Shown piece after piece: positions 1 to 9,017 of a stretch of DNA of 64,000 bases (position 1 is the stretch's first letter; each line of letters begins with the position of its first letter). The DNA lies in NCBI GenBank assembly GCA_031368215.1, contig JANLRD010000041.1, positions 1 to 64,000 of the forward strand, in the 5' to 3' direction. The notes under the pieces were generated by a model, which saw only the letters and a list, made by a program, of their open reading frames with translations, was not told the DNA's origin and did no database searches. The position numbers and the translations under genes are program-made. Origin of the DNA: JANLQX01 sp031368215 (GTDB lineage Bacteria; Actinomycetota; Acidimicrobiia; Acidimicrobiales; JANYDT01).

Positions 1-567
1 GAGGTCGAACAGGCCCTCCGGCGCACCGCTTTCGCCGGCGCCCGGTTTCACTTCACCGGTTCTCGACGACTCGACTGCCCGGCCGATGTCGGATTCGGAC
101 CGCTCGGCGGTGTCGGACGCAGCCGGATCCGGCCAGGTGGCGACCGGGAGAATGTCAAACAGCCCGATCACCGGCGCGACAGGTTCGATCGAGGATTCAC
201 TGCGGGAGTGGTCGAACCAGCTCGAGGGAAGCAGGGCCGCCTCCGTCGGAAAGGAGTTCCACCCATCGCCGTCGGACTCGTCCGTCGCCCAGTCGTCGGC
301 CGGCGACTGCGGTTCGATAGCTGTCTCCGAATCGGTTGGGACGAACGCCACCGTCCACGGGGCCTCCTCCAACACTTCGGAGGGACCTCCCGGGCCGGAG
401 GCACCGGTGTCCGTGGAATCGTCGGCCGCAGGTTGCCGTTCGTTCGGCAGTGGGCCGCCGCGTCGAGCGACGGAGAGTTCCCGCAGGAAGTCGATCTGCG
501 AGGCCCGGTCCCGAGCGCGCGGAAGGGTGGTCGTACCCGCCCCGTTCTCTTCGTGTTCGTTGGTCAT
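1..567 (-). CDS. Hypothetical protein, 5' part only (runs off window)
   Basis: An open frame begins with ATG at 567 and continues without a stop to the window edge, giving 189 codons of the N-terminal part. The visible protein (starting MTNEHEENGAG) is hydrophilic, rich in Ser, Pro, Asp and Glu, with scattered Trp and no transmembrane segment or recognised domain. It looks like a disordered region, perhaps an N-terminal arm of a larger protein. It lies 100 nt downstream of the Nudix gene on the same strand, so the two may be co-transcribed. No function can be assigned from this fragment. Confidence 0.5.
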   Translation of the reverse strand, partial: MTNEHEENGAGTTTLPRARDRASQIDFLRELSVARRGGPLPNERQPAADDSTDTGASGPGGPSEVLEEAPWTVAFVPTDSETAIEPQSPADDWATDESDGDGWNSFPTEAALLPSSWFDHSRSESSIEPVAPVIGLFDILPVATWPDPAASDTAERSESDIGRAVESSRTGEVKPGAGESGAPEGLFDL

Positions 568-667
568 GACTGCTCTTCCGCGACGGCGTGCACAACCCTT
601 GTCATCGGCACGACGCGTGGTGGCCTTGAAGCGCGTCGGGCGAGGCGAGGTGTTCGGCACGGACGGC

Positions 668-1402
668 TCACCGGTGTCGTTCCCACCCATCGGCGGCGAG
701 TCGCTCGAGCGTCTTGCGGGTGGGGGTCACGAATCGCAGCTCCCCCTCGCGTTCGGCGGCCAACGCAGCAGCGGGATCCCACCAGTCGCCATGGACAATT
801 TCTCGTCCGTCGACGCGGATCACGGCGTCAGGCGGCGACTCGACGATGAAGAACCGGGTGTCATAGCGACGCGGCGCACCGATCGGCGTCACCCAACGCC
901 CCCATGGGGCGAATCGGTGGACGGGCACGGTCAGCTCCAGGCGCCGAAGTGCATCCGAGAACGGCTCCTCGGAACCGAACGACTGCACGTGCGCTTCGGT
1001 TGCCCAACCACCGTCGGCGGAGTGGGCCAGCAGGATGCCCGCTTCTTCAAAACACTCCCGGGCCACCGCGGCGATGGCGAGTCGGTCGATCGCCGCAAGT
1101 TCCCCGATGGACGCGGGATCGTCCACGCCCGACGTCGGAATGTGGGCGTCGCTGTCGTCAACGGCGCCCCCCGGGTAGAGGTGGACCCCGGCAACGAAGC
1201 CACTGCGATCGTTCCGGCGGAGCAGCAGGACCTCACGTGCCGACGAACGGCGGGAACCGAACGGCGTCCTGTTCGGGTCGACCGCCGGCGCGGGGCGCAC
1301 GACCAGCACCGTTGCCGACGCCTTGACCGGCACGTGCGCGTGGTTGTCCGACACGGGCCGGCCGGTGAAGGCGCTGCCTGGTCCGCGGCGGTCGTCGTCC
1401 AT
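668..1402 (-). CDS. Nudix hydrolase, NUDT19-like
   Basis: 244 residues. The Nudix box is recognisable but split: a YPGGAVD segment and a later RECFEEAGILL segment, with about two dozen extra residues between the conserved Gly and the REXXEEXG helix. NUDT19/RP2p-type enzymes, which hydrolyse CoA and acyl-CoA diphosphates, are known for an insertion at this place, so a similar substrate is likely; this is family inference. The paired acidic residues that bind the metal (EExG) are present. I start at the ATG at 1402 because an upstream extension would overlap the divergent gene and a -10-like TACCCT sits 8 nt before this ATG. Confidence 0.8.
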   Translation of the reverse strand: MDDDRRGPGSAFTGRPVSDNHAHVPVKASATVLVVRPAPAVDPNRTPFGSRRSSAREVLLLRRNDRSGFVAGVHLYPGGAVDDSDAHIPTSGVDDPASIGELAAIDRLAIAAVARECFEEAGILLAHSADGGWATEAHVQSFGSEEPFSDALRRLELTVPVHRFAPWGRWVTPIGAPRRYDTRFFIVESPPDAVIRVDGREIVHGDWWDPAAALAAEREGELRFVTPTRKTLERLAADGWERHR

Positions 1403-1410
1403 ACCGGACG

Positions 1411-1416
1411 AGGGTA
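1411..1416 (-). promoter_or_regulatory. -10 box for Nudix gene (leaderless type)
   Basis: On the minus strand TACCCT is followed by 8 nt and then the ATG at 1402, placing transcription start at or next to the start codon. It faces the + strand promoter at 1449 in a 58-nt divergent intergenic gap. Confidence 0.4.
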
Positions 1417-1448
1417 CCCGGGTGCCCGAAGGGCCCTCCGCCGGGCAG

Positions 1449-1454
1449 TACCGT
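1449..1454 (+). promoter_or_regulatory. -10 box for membrane pseudo-protease gene (leaderless type)
   Basis: TACCGT followed by 6 nt and the ATG at 1461; no Shine-Dalgarno sequence lies between them, consistent with a leaderless transcript. Confidence 0.4.
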
Positions 1455-1460
1455 TTGGCC

Positions 1461-2645
1461 ATGGCTGTGCCCACAGATCGTGAGGGGTTGCCTCCGTTCG
1501 CCGGCCCGGAAGCCGACGCGTGGGCCCCCGACGAGGCCGACTGGCTGGGCGACGATGCGTCCGACCCGATGGGTCTCACCAGCACGAATGAGGACAACGA
1601 GCACGACGAGGCCTCGGCGGGAGCCGGGGTCACCGCCAACGCGATCCCGGACCAGCAACCGAACGCAAGCGCCAGACGTCGGCCGATCGCCGCGCGCCGC
1701 AGAGTCAGAAAGAAGAAGCGGGCGAGGCGGCGGGCGGCGGAACAGCGTCGCAAGCAGTTGGCCAAACGACTCGCACCGCGTCGGCGCATCCTGCCGCGCA
1801 CTGTCATCGGTATCTGTCTGCTGCTCCTCTCCACGGCGCTCGCCGTTGGAGCGATCAGCGCCGCTCTTTACATGAACTACGCCTACAAGAAGGACCGCTC
1901 CGAGGCGCTCGTCCAGGGACTCGACCGGCGCATCGAACAAGGCTCGGCGAAGATCGACGCGGAAGCCACGAACGCCCAGGCGCGGATCCAAGACGAGCTG
2001 GCACCGCTGAGCAAACTCGCGGCAACCGGCGACACGCTGGCGAACCTGTTGAGCGCTTCGAAGGCGTCGATGTGGGTCGTGCGGACGTTTGACGAAGCCG
2101 GCGCACCAGCAGTTGGGACGGCCTTCGTCGTCGCCGCCGACGGACAACGCTCCTTCCTGCTGACGTCCTACGACGTGATCCGCGCCGCGACCCGCGATCC
2201 AGGTCCGGTGGTGACACTGCGGCAGGGCACGACCGATATGAAGGCCACGCTCTGGACGTGGGACGAGGCGAACGACATTGCCCTGCTCATCGTCGACGAG
2301 CCGAGCCTGCCGAAGCTGGCGTGGGGCCGTCCCAACGACGTTCGCCTCGGCAGCCAGATCTTCGCGTTGAGCGCGCTCGGCACTGCCGGCGGGGCGGTCA
2401 CCCAAGGATTCGTGGCCGATGTTTCGGCGGCCGGTCTGCAGCACACGGCACCACTCGGCGCAGCGTTTCGCGGTGGGCCGTTGACCGACGACCGCGGCCG
2501 CGTCATCGGTATCGCTTCACGGACGTTCTCACCGCTCGGATTCACCTCCGACGGCGTCTATTTCGCCCCACCCATCGGCGTGGCATGCCGGAAGGTCTTG
2601 CGCTGCGAGGCCGACGTCGTTCGTGGCGCAGGAGCACAACGCTGA
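1461..2645 (+). CDS. Single-pass membrane protein with a degenerate trypsin-like (HtrA-like) domain
   Basis: 394 residues. An acidic N-terminus (about 1-70) is followed by a strongly basic Arg/Lys stretch (71-113), one membrane helix (about 115-137), a short helical stalk and a chymotrypsin-fold-like domain (about 200-380). Signature positions align with HtrA-type proteases but two catalytic residues are gone: the His site reads TSYDVI (Asp238 in place of His) and the nucleophile site reads AFRGGPL (Arg337 in place of Ser). The Asp-site motif NDIALLIV is kept (Asp272). It is therefore probably a binding or scaffold protein rather than a protease, with the domain outside the cell and the basic arm inside. 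Start at ATG 1461 fits the promoter and the divergent neighbour. Confidence 0.7.
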   Translation: MAVPTDREGLPPFAGPEADAWAPDEADWLGDDASDPMGLTSTNEDNEHDEASAGAGVTANAIPDQQPNASARRRPIAARRRVRKKKRARRRAAEQRRKQLAKRLAPRRRILPRTVIGICLLLLSTALAVGAISAALYMNYAYKKDRSEALVQGLDRRIEQGSAKIDAEATNAQARIQDELAPLSKLAATGDTLANLLSASKASMWVVRTFDEAGAPAVGTAFVVAADGQRSFLLTSYDVIRAATRDPGPVVTLRQGTTDMKATLWTWDEANDIALLIVDEPSLPKLAWGRPNDVRLGSQIFALSALGTAGGAVTQGFVADVSAAGLQHTAPLGAAFRGGPLTDDRGRVIGIASRTFSPLGFTSDGVYFAPPIGVACRKVLRCEADVVRGAGAQR

Positions 2646-2801
2646 GTTCAATCGTCGCCGGGCCCCGCCGCCGCTGCGCTTCGGCACCCTGCGACACGGC
2701 CTCTACGGGGTTCCCTCGGCCGACTCGCTCCGCTCGCTGGCCTGACTCACCCACGGCCGCTGAAACACCGAGGAGCAGACACCCGCCTCCGCTCCTGAGC
2801 G

Positions 2802-5081
2802 TCAGACGGACGCGCTCGGGTTCGTCTGCTTCGAGTCGCGCGAGCTGAGAGCGAGAAGCCCGATCGCACCAGGCATGTCGGCGGCCGGGCACGGTCGCCC
2901 GAAGAGGAACCCCTGGGCCTGCTGGCAACCGAGGCGTTCGAGTTGGGCGAACTGCTCCGGTGTCTCGACACCCTCCGCCACGACCGAGAGACCGAGTTCC
3001 AACGCCATCGCCACCACGGCGCCGACGAGCGCGCTGTCACGGCGATCAGCCCCGAGGCCCTGGATGAAGGAACGGTCGATCTTCAGGCAGTCGATGGGGA
3101 GGTCACGCAGATACGAAAGCGATGAGTACCCGGTACCGAAATCGTCGATCGACACGCGCACGCCGAGATCACGCAGGCGAAGCAGTGGTCCGGTGGCGAG
3201 TTTGCGATCGGCCAGGATCGTCTCGGTCAGCTCGAGATGGAGGTTCTTCGGATCCAAGCCGAAACGGTCCAGCGTGCGAGAACACAGTTCGACGAAATCG
3301 TGGGCCAGGAGCTGACGAACGGACACGTTCACCGATACCGTGACGGACAGGTCGACCAGACCGGTCCGGTGCCACTCGGCCAGCTGCGACACGGCGTTCT
3401 CGAGGATGCGCTGACCCAACGCGTGCACGACCCCGCTGCCTTCGGCCAACTCGATGAAGTCGAGGGGGGGAATGACGCCACGCGTCGGGTGGATCCACCG
3501 GGCGAGCGCTTCGAACGACATCAAGCGCCCGCTGGCGATGTCGATGATCGGCTGGAACCAGGCAACGAGTTCCCCGGCGATGAGTCCACGCTGCAGATCC
3601 TCGAGGAGCGCGAACCGGCGGAGGATCTTGTCCTCCATCTCGTCGCTGAAGACTTCAATGCGGTTACGGCCGCTGCTCTTGGCCCGGTACATGGCGATGT
3701 CGGCTTTGCGGAGCAGGGTTGCCGCGTCGATCGTCTTGTCCTGGTGGGCATTGCCGACCATCACGCCGATCGATCCGCTGACCGTCACCTGCTGCCCGGC
3801 GATCTGCACCGGTTCGCGCAGGGACTCGAGAATCCTGCTCGCGACGGTGCTGGCATGCAGCGCGTCGGTCGAGGTCTCGGCGACCACCACGAACTCGTCG
3901 CCGCCGAGGCGCGCCACGGAGTCGGCATCGCGCAGCGTCTGCTGGAGGCGTCGGGCCACGATGCGGAGGAGATCGTCACCGGCGCCGTGGCCAAGGGTGT
4001 CGTTCACGTCTTTGAACCCGTCGAGATCGATCAGCATCACCGTGACGTTCTCGCCGGTCCGCACGCTTCGGGCGAGAGCCAGTTCGATGCGGTCGAGCAG
4101 AAGGGAACGGTTCGGGAGACCGGTCAGCGGATCGTGCAGCGCCTGGTGGGCGAGCGCCCGTTCCGCATTTCGCCGTCCGAGGGCATTGGCGAGTACGTTC
4201 CCGATTCCGGTGAAGACCGCGTAGTGCTCGTGCGTGAAACGCTGCTTCGGATCGGTTGGATCAAGCGTGAGCATGCCGACGAGATTGCCGGCAAGCCGCA
4301 ACGGGACCAGGAGGAGCCGCTCGATCTGCGGCGCGTCAGCGACGTTGATCGTCTGTACGAGGGCATCGAGTGGACCGGAGGGTGATGCGTCGACCACGGC
4401 ACCGGAGAAGAAGTCAGGAGCGAGCGAACGCATGAGCGTGAGCGGCACATCGGGAAGATGGCTCACCAACGACTCTCCGCTCGTGCTCTCGTCGTTGGCG
4501 ACGAGGAAGCGCATGAACTCATCGGGTGTCCACAGGATCGCCCGGTGGAATCCGGCATGGCGACAGAGATCATCGAGCGTTTCATGGAGATCGCGTTCGG
4601 TGTCGTCGACGGTGCTGTTGGCAAAGCGCGCCGACGTGTTGGCCAGCAACGCGCGGTCAGCCGACGCGGCTGATGCTTGAGCCTGGGCGTCGCGAAGCTC
4701 GTCGACATCGCGCACAACGACCACGATGCCTTCGATGGCTGCGTTGCTCAGTTCGTTGACGACTTCGACCTCGACGTCGTGGACCTCGGCGTCGCGAGAA
4801 ACCATGCGGCAGTCGACCCGGAACCGCTTGAGGTCGGTGTTCGCCATTCGTGCCACATCGGCGACGATCGCTCGGCGATCGTCCTCGTGAAACAGCATCC
4901 CGGACAAGCCCCCGACGAGGCCGCTCGAGGGCACGCCGGCGAAGCGGGACAGTCCGGCTGACGCGTAGAGAACCCTCCCTGAAGCGTCGACGACCATCAG
5001 GGCATCTCCTGCGACGTCGACGAGGGCGCGCAGAAAGTCGTTCTCCGCAACGTCAAAACGGTTCAGCATCGGAGGGATCAT
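2802..5081 (-). CDS. PAS-GAF-GGDEF-EAL cyclic-di-GMP signalling protein
   Basis: 759 residues. A PAS-like domain (about 12-130, with VVDASGRVLYAS) and a GAF-like domain (about 140-305) precede a GGDEF domain and an EAL domain. GGDEF is intact (393-397), with an RDAD inhibitory site (384-387) five residues before it, so diguanylate cyclase activity with product inhibition is possible. The EAL signature (524-526) and DDFGTGYSS loop are also intact, so c-di-GMP phosphodiesterase activity is likely too; which dominates cannot be read from sequence. No membrane helix is seen, so it should be cytoplasmic with sensing through PAS and GAF. Starts at 5081 or 5069 are both possible; longer frames would run into the PBP gene. 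Confidence 0.85.
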   Translation of the reverse strand: MIPPMLNRFDVAENDFLRALVDVAGDALMVVDASGRVLYASAGLSRFAGVPSSGLVGGLSGMLFHEDDRRAIVADVARMANTDLKRFRVDCRMVSRDAEVHDVEVEVVNELSNAAIEGIVVVVRDVDELRDAQAQASAASADRALLANTSARFANSTVDDTERDLHETLDDLCRHAGFHRAILWTPDEFMRFLVANDESTSGESLVSHLPDVPLTLMRSLAPDFFSGAVVDASPSGPLDALVQTINVADAPQIERLLLVPLRLAGNLVGMLTLDPTDPKQRFTHEHYAVFTGIGNVLANALGRRNAERALAHQALHDPLTGLPNRSLLLDRIELALARSVRTGENVTVMLIDLDGFKDVNDTLGHGAGDDLLRIVARRLQQTLRDADSVARLGGDEFVVVAETSTDALHASTVASRILESLREPVQIAGQQVTVSGSIGVMVGNAHQDKTIDAATLLRKADIAMYRAKSSGRNRIEVFSDEMEDKILRRFALLEDLQRGLIAGELVAWFQPIIDIASGRLMSFEALARWIHPTRGVIPPLDFIELAEGSGVVHALGQRILENAVSQLAEWHRTGLVDLSVTVSVNVSVRQLLAHDFVELCSRTLDRFGLDPKNLHLELTETILADRKLATGPLLRLRDLGVRVSIDDFGTGYSSLSYLRDLPIDCLKIDRSFIQGLGADRRDSALVGAVVAMALELGLSVVAEGVETPEQFAQLERLGCQQAQGFLFGRPCPAADMPGAIGLLALSSRDSKQTNPSASV

Positions 5082-5190
5082 CGACCGATGTCGGCTTCCT
5101 CTTGAGCCGCGCCGGTGCGGCCGGACAAGCTTGAGGCACCCTTGAGGTGCGAGCGATCGTCGGCTCCTGGGCCCGGATCCGGTCCGGCAG

Positions 5191-7581
5191 CTACCCGGTC
5201 GAGCCGGCCGAGCCGGCCGGAGCGACCGCAGGGGGCTGCGGTGCTGCCCCCACCCGGCTCTCCGGCGGCGGTCCTGCGACGACCGGCGACACCGCCGAAA
5301 CGATCGCCGCCACCGCCGCAGACGGCCGGAACGACTCATCGACGGGGGGTGTCACGAGCAGAGGCGGACCCTCGTTCGAGAGGAACGACGACGTGTCGGT
5401 GCCGGCCGGGCGGCGGCGCGTGCCGGGGTCGATGCCCTCTCGCAGCTTCCGGGCCTTGATCTCGGCCACCGACTGGACCTTCGGACGAACGATCGGGGCC
5501 GGTTCGTCGAAGGACGTGACGGCGATGCCGTCCATCGCCACGCCCATGTAGTCCGACCACGTCTGCGCCGGCAGTGTGCCGCCGGCGACCCGGGCGACAC
5601 CCCGGATGCCGTACAGCGGACGGGGTCGATCCCGGTAGCCCATCCACACCGCAGTGGAGAGGGTCGGGGTGTAGCCGACGAACCAGGCGTTTCCGTAGCC
5701 CTGGCTCGTGCCGGTCTTCCCGGCGACCGGACGGTCGCCGAGAGCGGCCCGTTTGCCGGTTCCTTCGGTGACGACGGCTTGGAGCACGTTGTTCACGTTG
5801 TCGGCGACCGCTTGGCTGAGAACGCGCTTGGGACGCGTCCGGGTGTTGTCCTCGAGGACCTTCCCGTTCGCGTCGACGACGGACAGAATCGGGGTGGCCG
5901 GCGCACGTAGTCCCCGGCCGGCGAACACGGAATACGCGGCGGCCATCTCGAGCGGGCTCACGTCGATGCCGCCGAGCGAGTAGCTCGGACCGTGTCGTGC
6001 GGGGTCGTACCAGGCCGACGTGATCCCCAGACGCTGGGCCATCTTCGCCACGTTCTCGATGCCGACGACGTCGTACCCGAGACGCGCGTAGGCGGTGTTG
6101 ACCGAACGTACTGTCGCGGCCCGAAGGTCCACCGAGCCGTAGGACGCACCCTCGTAGTTGTTGATCACGCACCCTTTCACCGGCTTCTTGCACCGGGGGT
6201 CGACGTACGTTGCGCCGCTGATGACCTGGGTCGGTGGCACGCCCTGCGAGAAGGCAGCGGCGAGGACGATCGGCTTGATCGACGATCCGGGAGAGCGGCC
6301 GGATCCGCCACCGTCGACGTAGTTCCTCCCCGTGCATGTCGGTGCCAGTTTCGGGTTCGCTCCACGAAGGAGTTTGCGGAGCTTCTCAGGGGTCGGGCAG
6401 TCACCGAGCGCAAGGTTCACCTGGCCACCGGGCGCGGCGAAGTCACGGCCACCGACGAGCGCCTTGACGTAACCGGTCAAGGGTTCGACCGAAACGATCG
6501 ACATCTCGAGGTTTGCCTGGGTACCCCCGAGGGTCTTGGCCGCCGAAACCTCGGCCGCGTCCTGCAGGCGGGGATCGATGGTCGTCGTCACCCGAAGCCC
6601 GCCGCCGTACACCGCCGCGTCGCCGTAACGCGACACGAGGTACCGACGCACATAGTCGACGAAGTACGGGTACTTGGTGTCGACCTCGCGCGGCCCGTAG
6701 AACACGGTCACCTTCTTGCCGCCCGGCGGCAAACCAAGGGTGTCCGGCCACAGTTCCTGGGCGAGCGCGTCGCCCAGTTCGACTTCGTTGAGGTAGCCCA
6801 CGTCATACATCTGACGAAGGGTTGCCTTGCGCTTGAACTCCGCGTTGGAGAGGTTGCGCCGAGGTTCGTACTTGCTCGGGGCGGGAATGATCCCGACAAG
6901 GGTGGCGGCTTCCGATGCCGTAAGTGCGCTTATCGGCTTGCGGAAGTAGGTCTCCGATGCCGCGGCCATCCCGTAGGCCCCGTTGCCGAGGAACACGTTC
7001 GAGAGGTACTCGAAGAGGATGTCATCCTTCTCGAGGTCACGGTCAAGACGGTTGGCGATCACGGCGATTCGCAGCTTTCGCCACCCCCGATCGAGGGTCC
7101 GCCGAAGCGGGGTCGCGGTCGCGGTCTTTGCGTCCTTCACGTCCTCCTCGGGGTAGTACACCGTCTTCACGAGCTGCTGGGTGATCGTCGAGGCACCCTG
7201 CTCGGGCTCTCCGGACTTGAGGTCGCGTCGAATGGCGCGCACGAGGCCCTTGAGGTCGACGCCCTGGTGGGTATAGAACCGCCGATCCTCGGAGGCGAGA
7301 ACGGCGTTCCGGAGCACGCGGGGGATGTCCTGTTTGCGCATGGGGATGTTCGAGTCGAACCGGCGGAACACCGTCAGCAATTGGCCGTTCGCGTCGAACA
7401 CACTCGTCGGCAGGAGCGTTGCCTGAACCTTCCGGTCGGGGATGGCGACCGGAACCGGGGTGAACAGCACCACGCCGAGCACCGCAGCAATGAGGGCGAG
7501 CGGCACAACCGTGACGCCGAAGGCGGTCACGGTCAGCGTCTTCAGGGTGACGCGCACCACGCGAGCGATCAACCGGAGCAC
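5191..7581 (-). CDS. Class A penicillin-binding protein (GT51 plus transpeptidase)
   Basis: 796 residues: cytoplasmic N-terminus, one membrane helix (about 22-43), a GT51 glycosyltransferase domain, then a transpeptidase domain and a Pro/Ala-rich C-terminal tail. GT51 motifs include EDRRFYTHQGVD (Glu98 is the catalytic base) and GASTITQQ (129-136). The third motif reads RKLRIAV, where the usual second Glu of RKxxE is Ile172, so polymerase activity is questionable. The transpeptidase triad motifs are intact: GSSIKP, SVN and KTGT, so peptidoglycan cross-linking is expected at the outer face of the membrane. It is divergent from selA. A second class A enzyme lies at 60.7-62.8 kb with all GT51 residues present. 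Confidence 0.9.
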   Translation of the reverse strand: MLRLIARVVRVTLKTLTVTAFGVTVVPLALIAAVLGVVLFTPVPVAIPDRKVQATLLPTSVFDANGQLLTVFRRFDSNIPMRKQDIPRVLRNAVLASEDRRFYTHQGVDLKGLVRAIRRDLKSGEPEQGASTITQQLVKTVYYPEEDVKDAKTATATPLRRTLDRGWRKLRIAVIANRLDRDLEKDDILFEYLSNVFLGNGAYGMAAASETYFRKPISALTASEAATLVGIIPAPSKYEPRRNLSNAEFKRKATLRQMYDVGYLNEVELGDALAQELWPDTLGLPPGGKKVTVFYGPREVDTKYPYFVDYVRRYLVSRYGDAAVYGGGLRVTTTIDPRLQDAAEVSAAKTLGGTQANLEMSIVSVEPLTGYVKALVGGRDFAAPGGQVNLALGDCPTPEKLRKLLRGANPKLAPTCTGRNYVDGGGSGRSPGSSIKPIVLAAAFSQGVPPTQVISGATYVDPRCKKPVKGCVINNYEGASYGSVDLRAATVRSVNTAYARLGYDVVGIENVAKMAQRLGITSAWYDPARHGPSYSLGGIDVSPLEMAAAYSVFAGRGLRAPATPILSVVDANGKVLEDNTRTRPKRVLSQAVADNVNNVLQAVVTEGTGKRAALGDRPVAGKTGTSQGYGNAWFVGYTPTLSTAVWMGYRDRPRPLYGIRGVARVAGGTLPAQTWSDYMGVAMDGIAVTSFDEPAPIVRPKVQSVAEIKARKLREGIDPGTRRRPAGTDTSSFLSNEGPPLLVTPPVDESFRPSAAVAAIVSAVSPVVAGPPPESRVGAAPQPPAVAPAGSAGSTG

Positions 7582-7666
7582 AGACTGAAGTCTCGCGCCT
7601 TCTCCACTGTGCCGACGAGATCTGTGGGATCCACCGTCGAACGGCAGAACAGCATTTGCGTGGCGG

Positions 7667-7672
7667 TAGCGT
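7667..7672 (+). promoter_or_regulatory. -10 box for selA (leaderless type)
   Basis: TAGCGT, then 7 nt, then the ATG at 7680. An in-frame TTG at 7656 would start upstream of this box, so the ATG is preferred. Confidence 0.45.
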
Positions 7673-7679
7673 CTCTGTC

Positions 7680-9017
7680 ATGTCCGAACCGTCGCGTCCG
7701 CCCTCCGTGGACGCGCTGACGCGACAGCTCGCAGCGCACCCGGAGCTGGCCGGTCTTCCGCGTTCGATGCTCGTCGACGCGGCCCGCGCCGGGGTCACCG
7801 CTGACCGAATCGACCCCCTGACGGCGGCCGTCACCATCGCCCGCGGCTCAGCGCGACAGCTGCTGAACCCGGTGATCAACGCAACTGGCACGCTCCTGCA
7901 CACCAACCTCGGTCGGGCCCAAACCACTCCGCCCGCGCCGAACCCGGGGCAACCGGTTCGGGGGTTGAACATCGAGTTCGACCTGGCCACCGGCCGTCGC
8001 GGCTCGCGCTACACGGCAGCGGACGCGCTGCTCACTCGCCTGACCGGCGCGCCAGCATCGCTCGTGGTCAACAACTGTGCGGCGAGCCTCATCCTGGTGC
8101 TCGCGTCGCTCGCCCGCGGACGTGGTGTCGTCGTGAGCCGGGGAGAGCTCGTCGAGATCGGAGGGGGATTCCGCATCCCGGAGATCATCGAACAGTCAGG
8201 GTGCCAACTGATCGAGGTCGGAACGACGAATCGGACGAGGCGTTCCGACTACGCCCGGGCCATCGCCGATCACGATGTGGCGGTGGTTCTGAAGGTGCAC
8301 CCGTCGAACTACCGGATCTCGGGTTTCACCGAAGAGGTGGGCATCGCAGAACTGTCAACCCTCGGACGGCCCGTCGTCGCCGATCTGGGCACGGGACTTC
8401 TCGATGCGGCCACGCCGTGGCTGGCCGACGCCTCGGGCGCGCAGCCGGAGGTCAGCTGGATTCGCAACGAGCCGTGCATGCGACGGTGGATTCACGAGGG
8501 AGCCGATGTTGTGTTGGCGTCCGCCGACAAGGTGCTCGGCGGGCCCCAAGCCGGACTCATCGTGGGTTCACGCGATGTCATCGCGCAGTGCAGTGCGCAT
8601 CCGCTGCTGCGGGCGTTGCGACCGGGTTCGATGACTCTCTCGTCGTTGCAGGACACGCTGCTCGCGTACGCCAACGGTGCTGCGCGAACCCTGCCCTTCT
8701 GGGAACAGGCCCTGCGATCCGTCGCCTCGCTCGAGTCACGGGTCAGCGCCGTTGTGCACGAACTCCACGACGCACGCGTGATCGGATCGCCGTGCGGGTC
8801 GACACCTGGCGGGGGCACAATGCCCGACACGATTATCGAGTCCTTCGGGCTTCACGTACGCGGCACGCACGTCGACGCGCTGCGCTCCTGGGTCACGCCG
8901 ATCATTGCCCGAAGCGCCGAGGGGGCAACCATCCTCGATCTCCGTACCGTGGATCCCGCCGATGACGGCGTGGTCACTGATGCGCTGTCGTCGGTCCTCG
9001 CCGCACGTCACGACTGA
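7680..9017 (+). CDS. selA: L-seryl-tRNA(Sec) selenium transferase
   Basis: 445 residues, the usual length for bacterial SelA. This PLP enzyme converts seryl-tRNA(Sec) to selenocysteyl-tRNA(Sec) using selenophosphate. The N-terminal helical region contains the family-typical segment NPVINATGTLLHTNLGRA, and the PLP lysine lies in ASADKVLGGPQAG. The gene overlaps selB by one nucleotide (TGATG), so the two should be made together. A leaderless-type promoter precedes the ATG. No selD or tRNA-Sec gene was noticed in the window, so these must lie elsewhere if the pathway works. Confidence 0.92.
   Translation: MSEPSRPPSVDALTRQLAAHPELAGLPRSMLVDAARAGVTADRIDPLTAAVTIARGSARQLLNPVINATGTLLHTNLGRAQTTPPAPNPGQPVRGLNIEFDLATGRRGSRYTAADALLTRLTGAPASLVVNNCAASLILVLASLARGRGVVVSRGELVEIGGGFRIPEIIEQSGCQLIEVGTTNRTRRSDYARAIADHDVAVVLKVHPSNYRISGFTEEVGIAELSTLGRPVVADLGTGLLDAATPWLADASGAQPEVSWIRNEPCMRRWIHEGADVVLASADKVLGGPQAGLIVGSRDVIAQCSAHPLLRALRPGSMTLSSLQDTLLAYANGAARTLPFWEQALRSVASLESRVSAVVHELHDARVIGSPCGSTPGGGTMPDTIIESFGLHVRGTHVDALRSWVTPIIARSAEGATILDLRTVDPADDGVVTDALSSVLAARHD

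Noticed and set aside
86..1483. 465-codon + strand frame over the Nudix and edge genes
   Set aside because: Composition is arginine- and glycine-rich antisense of the Nudix and edge coding regions; no family resemblance.
2646..2801. Possible small gene between the convergent pseudo-protease and GGDEF genes
   Set aside because: No frame with plausible start and length; treated as a spacer.
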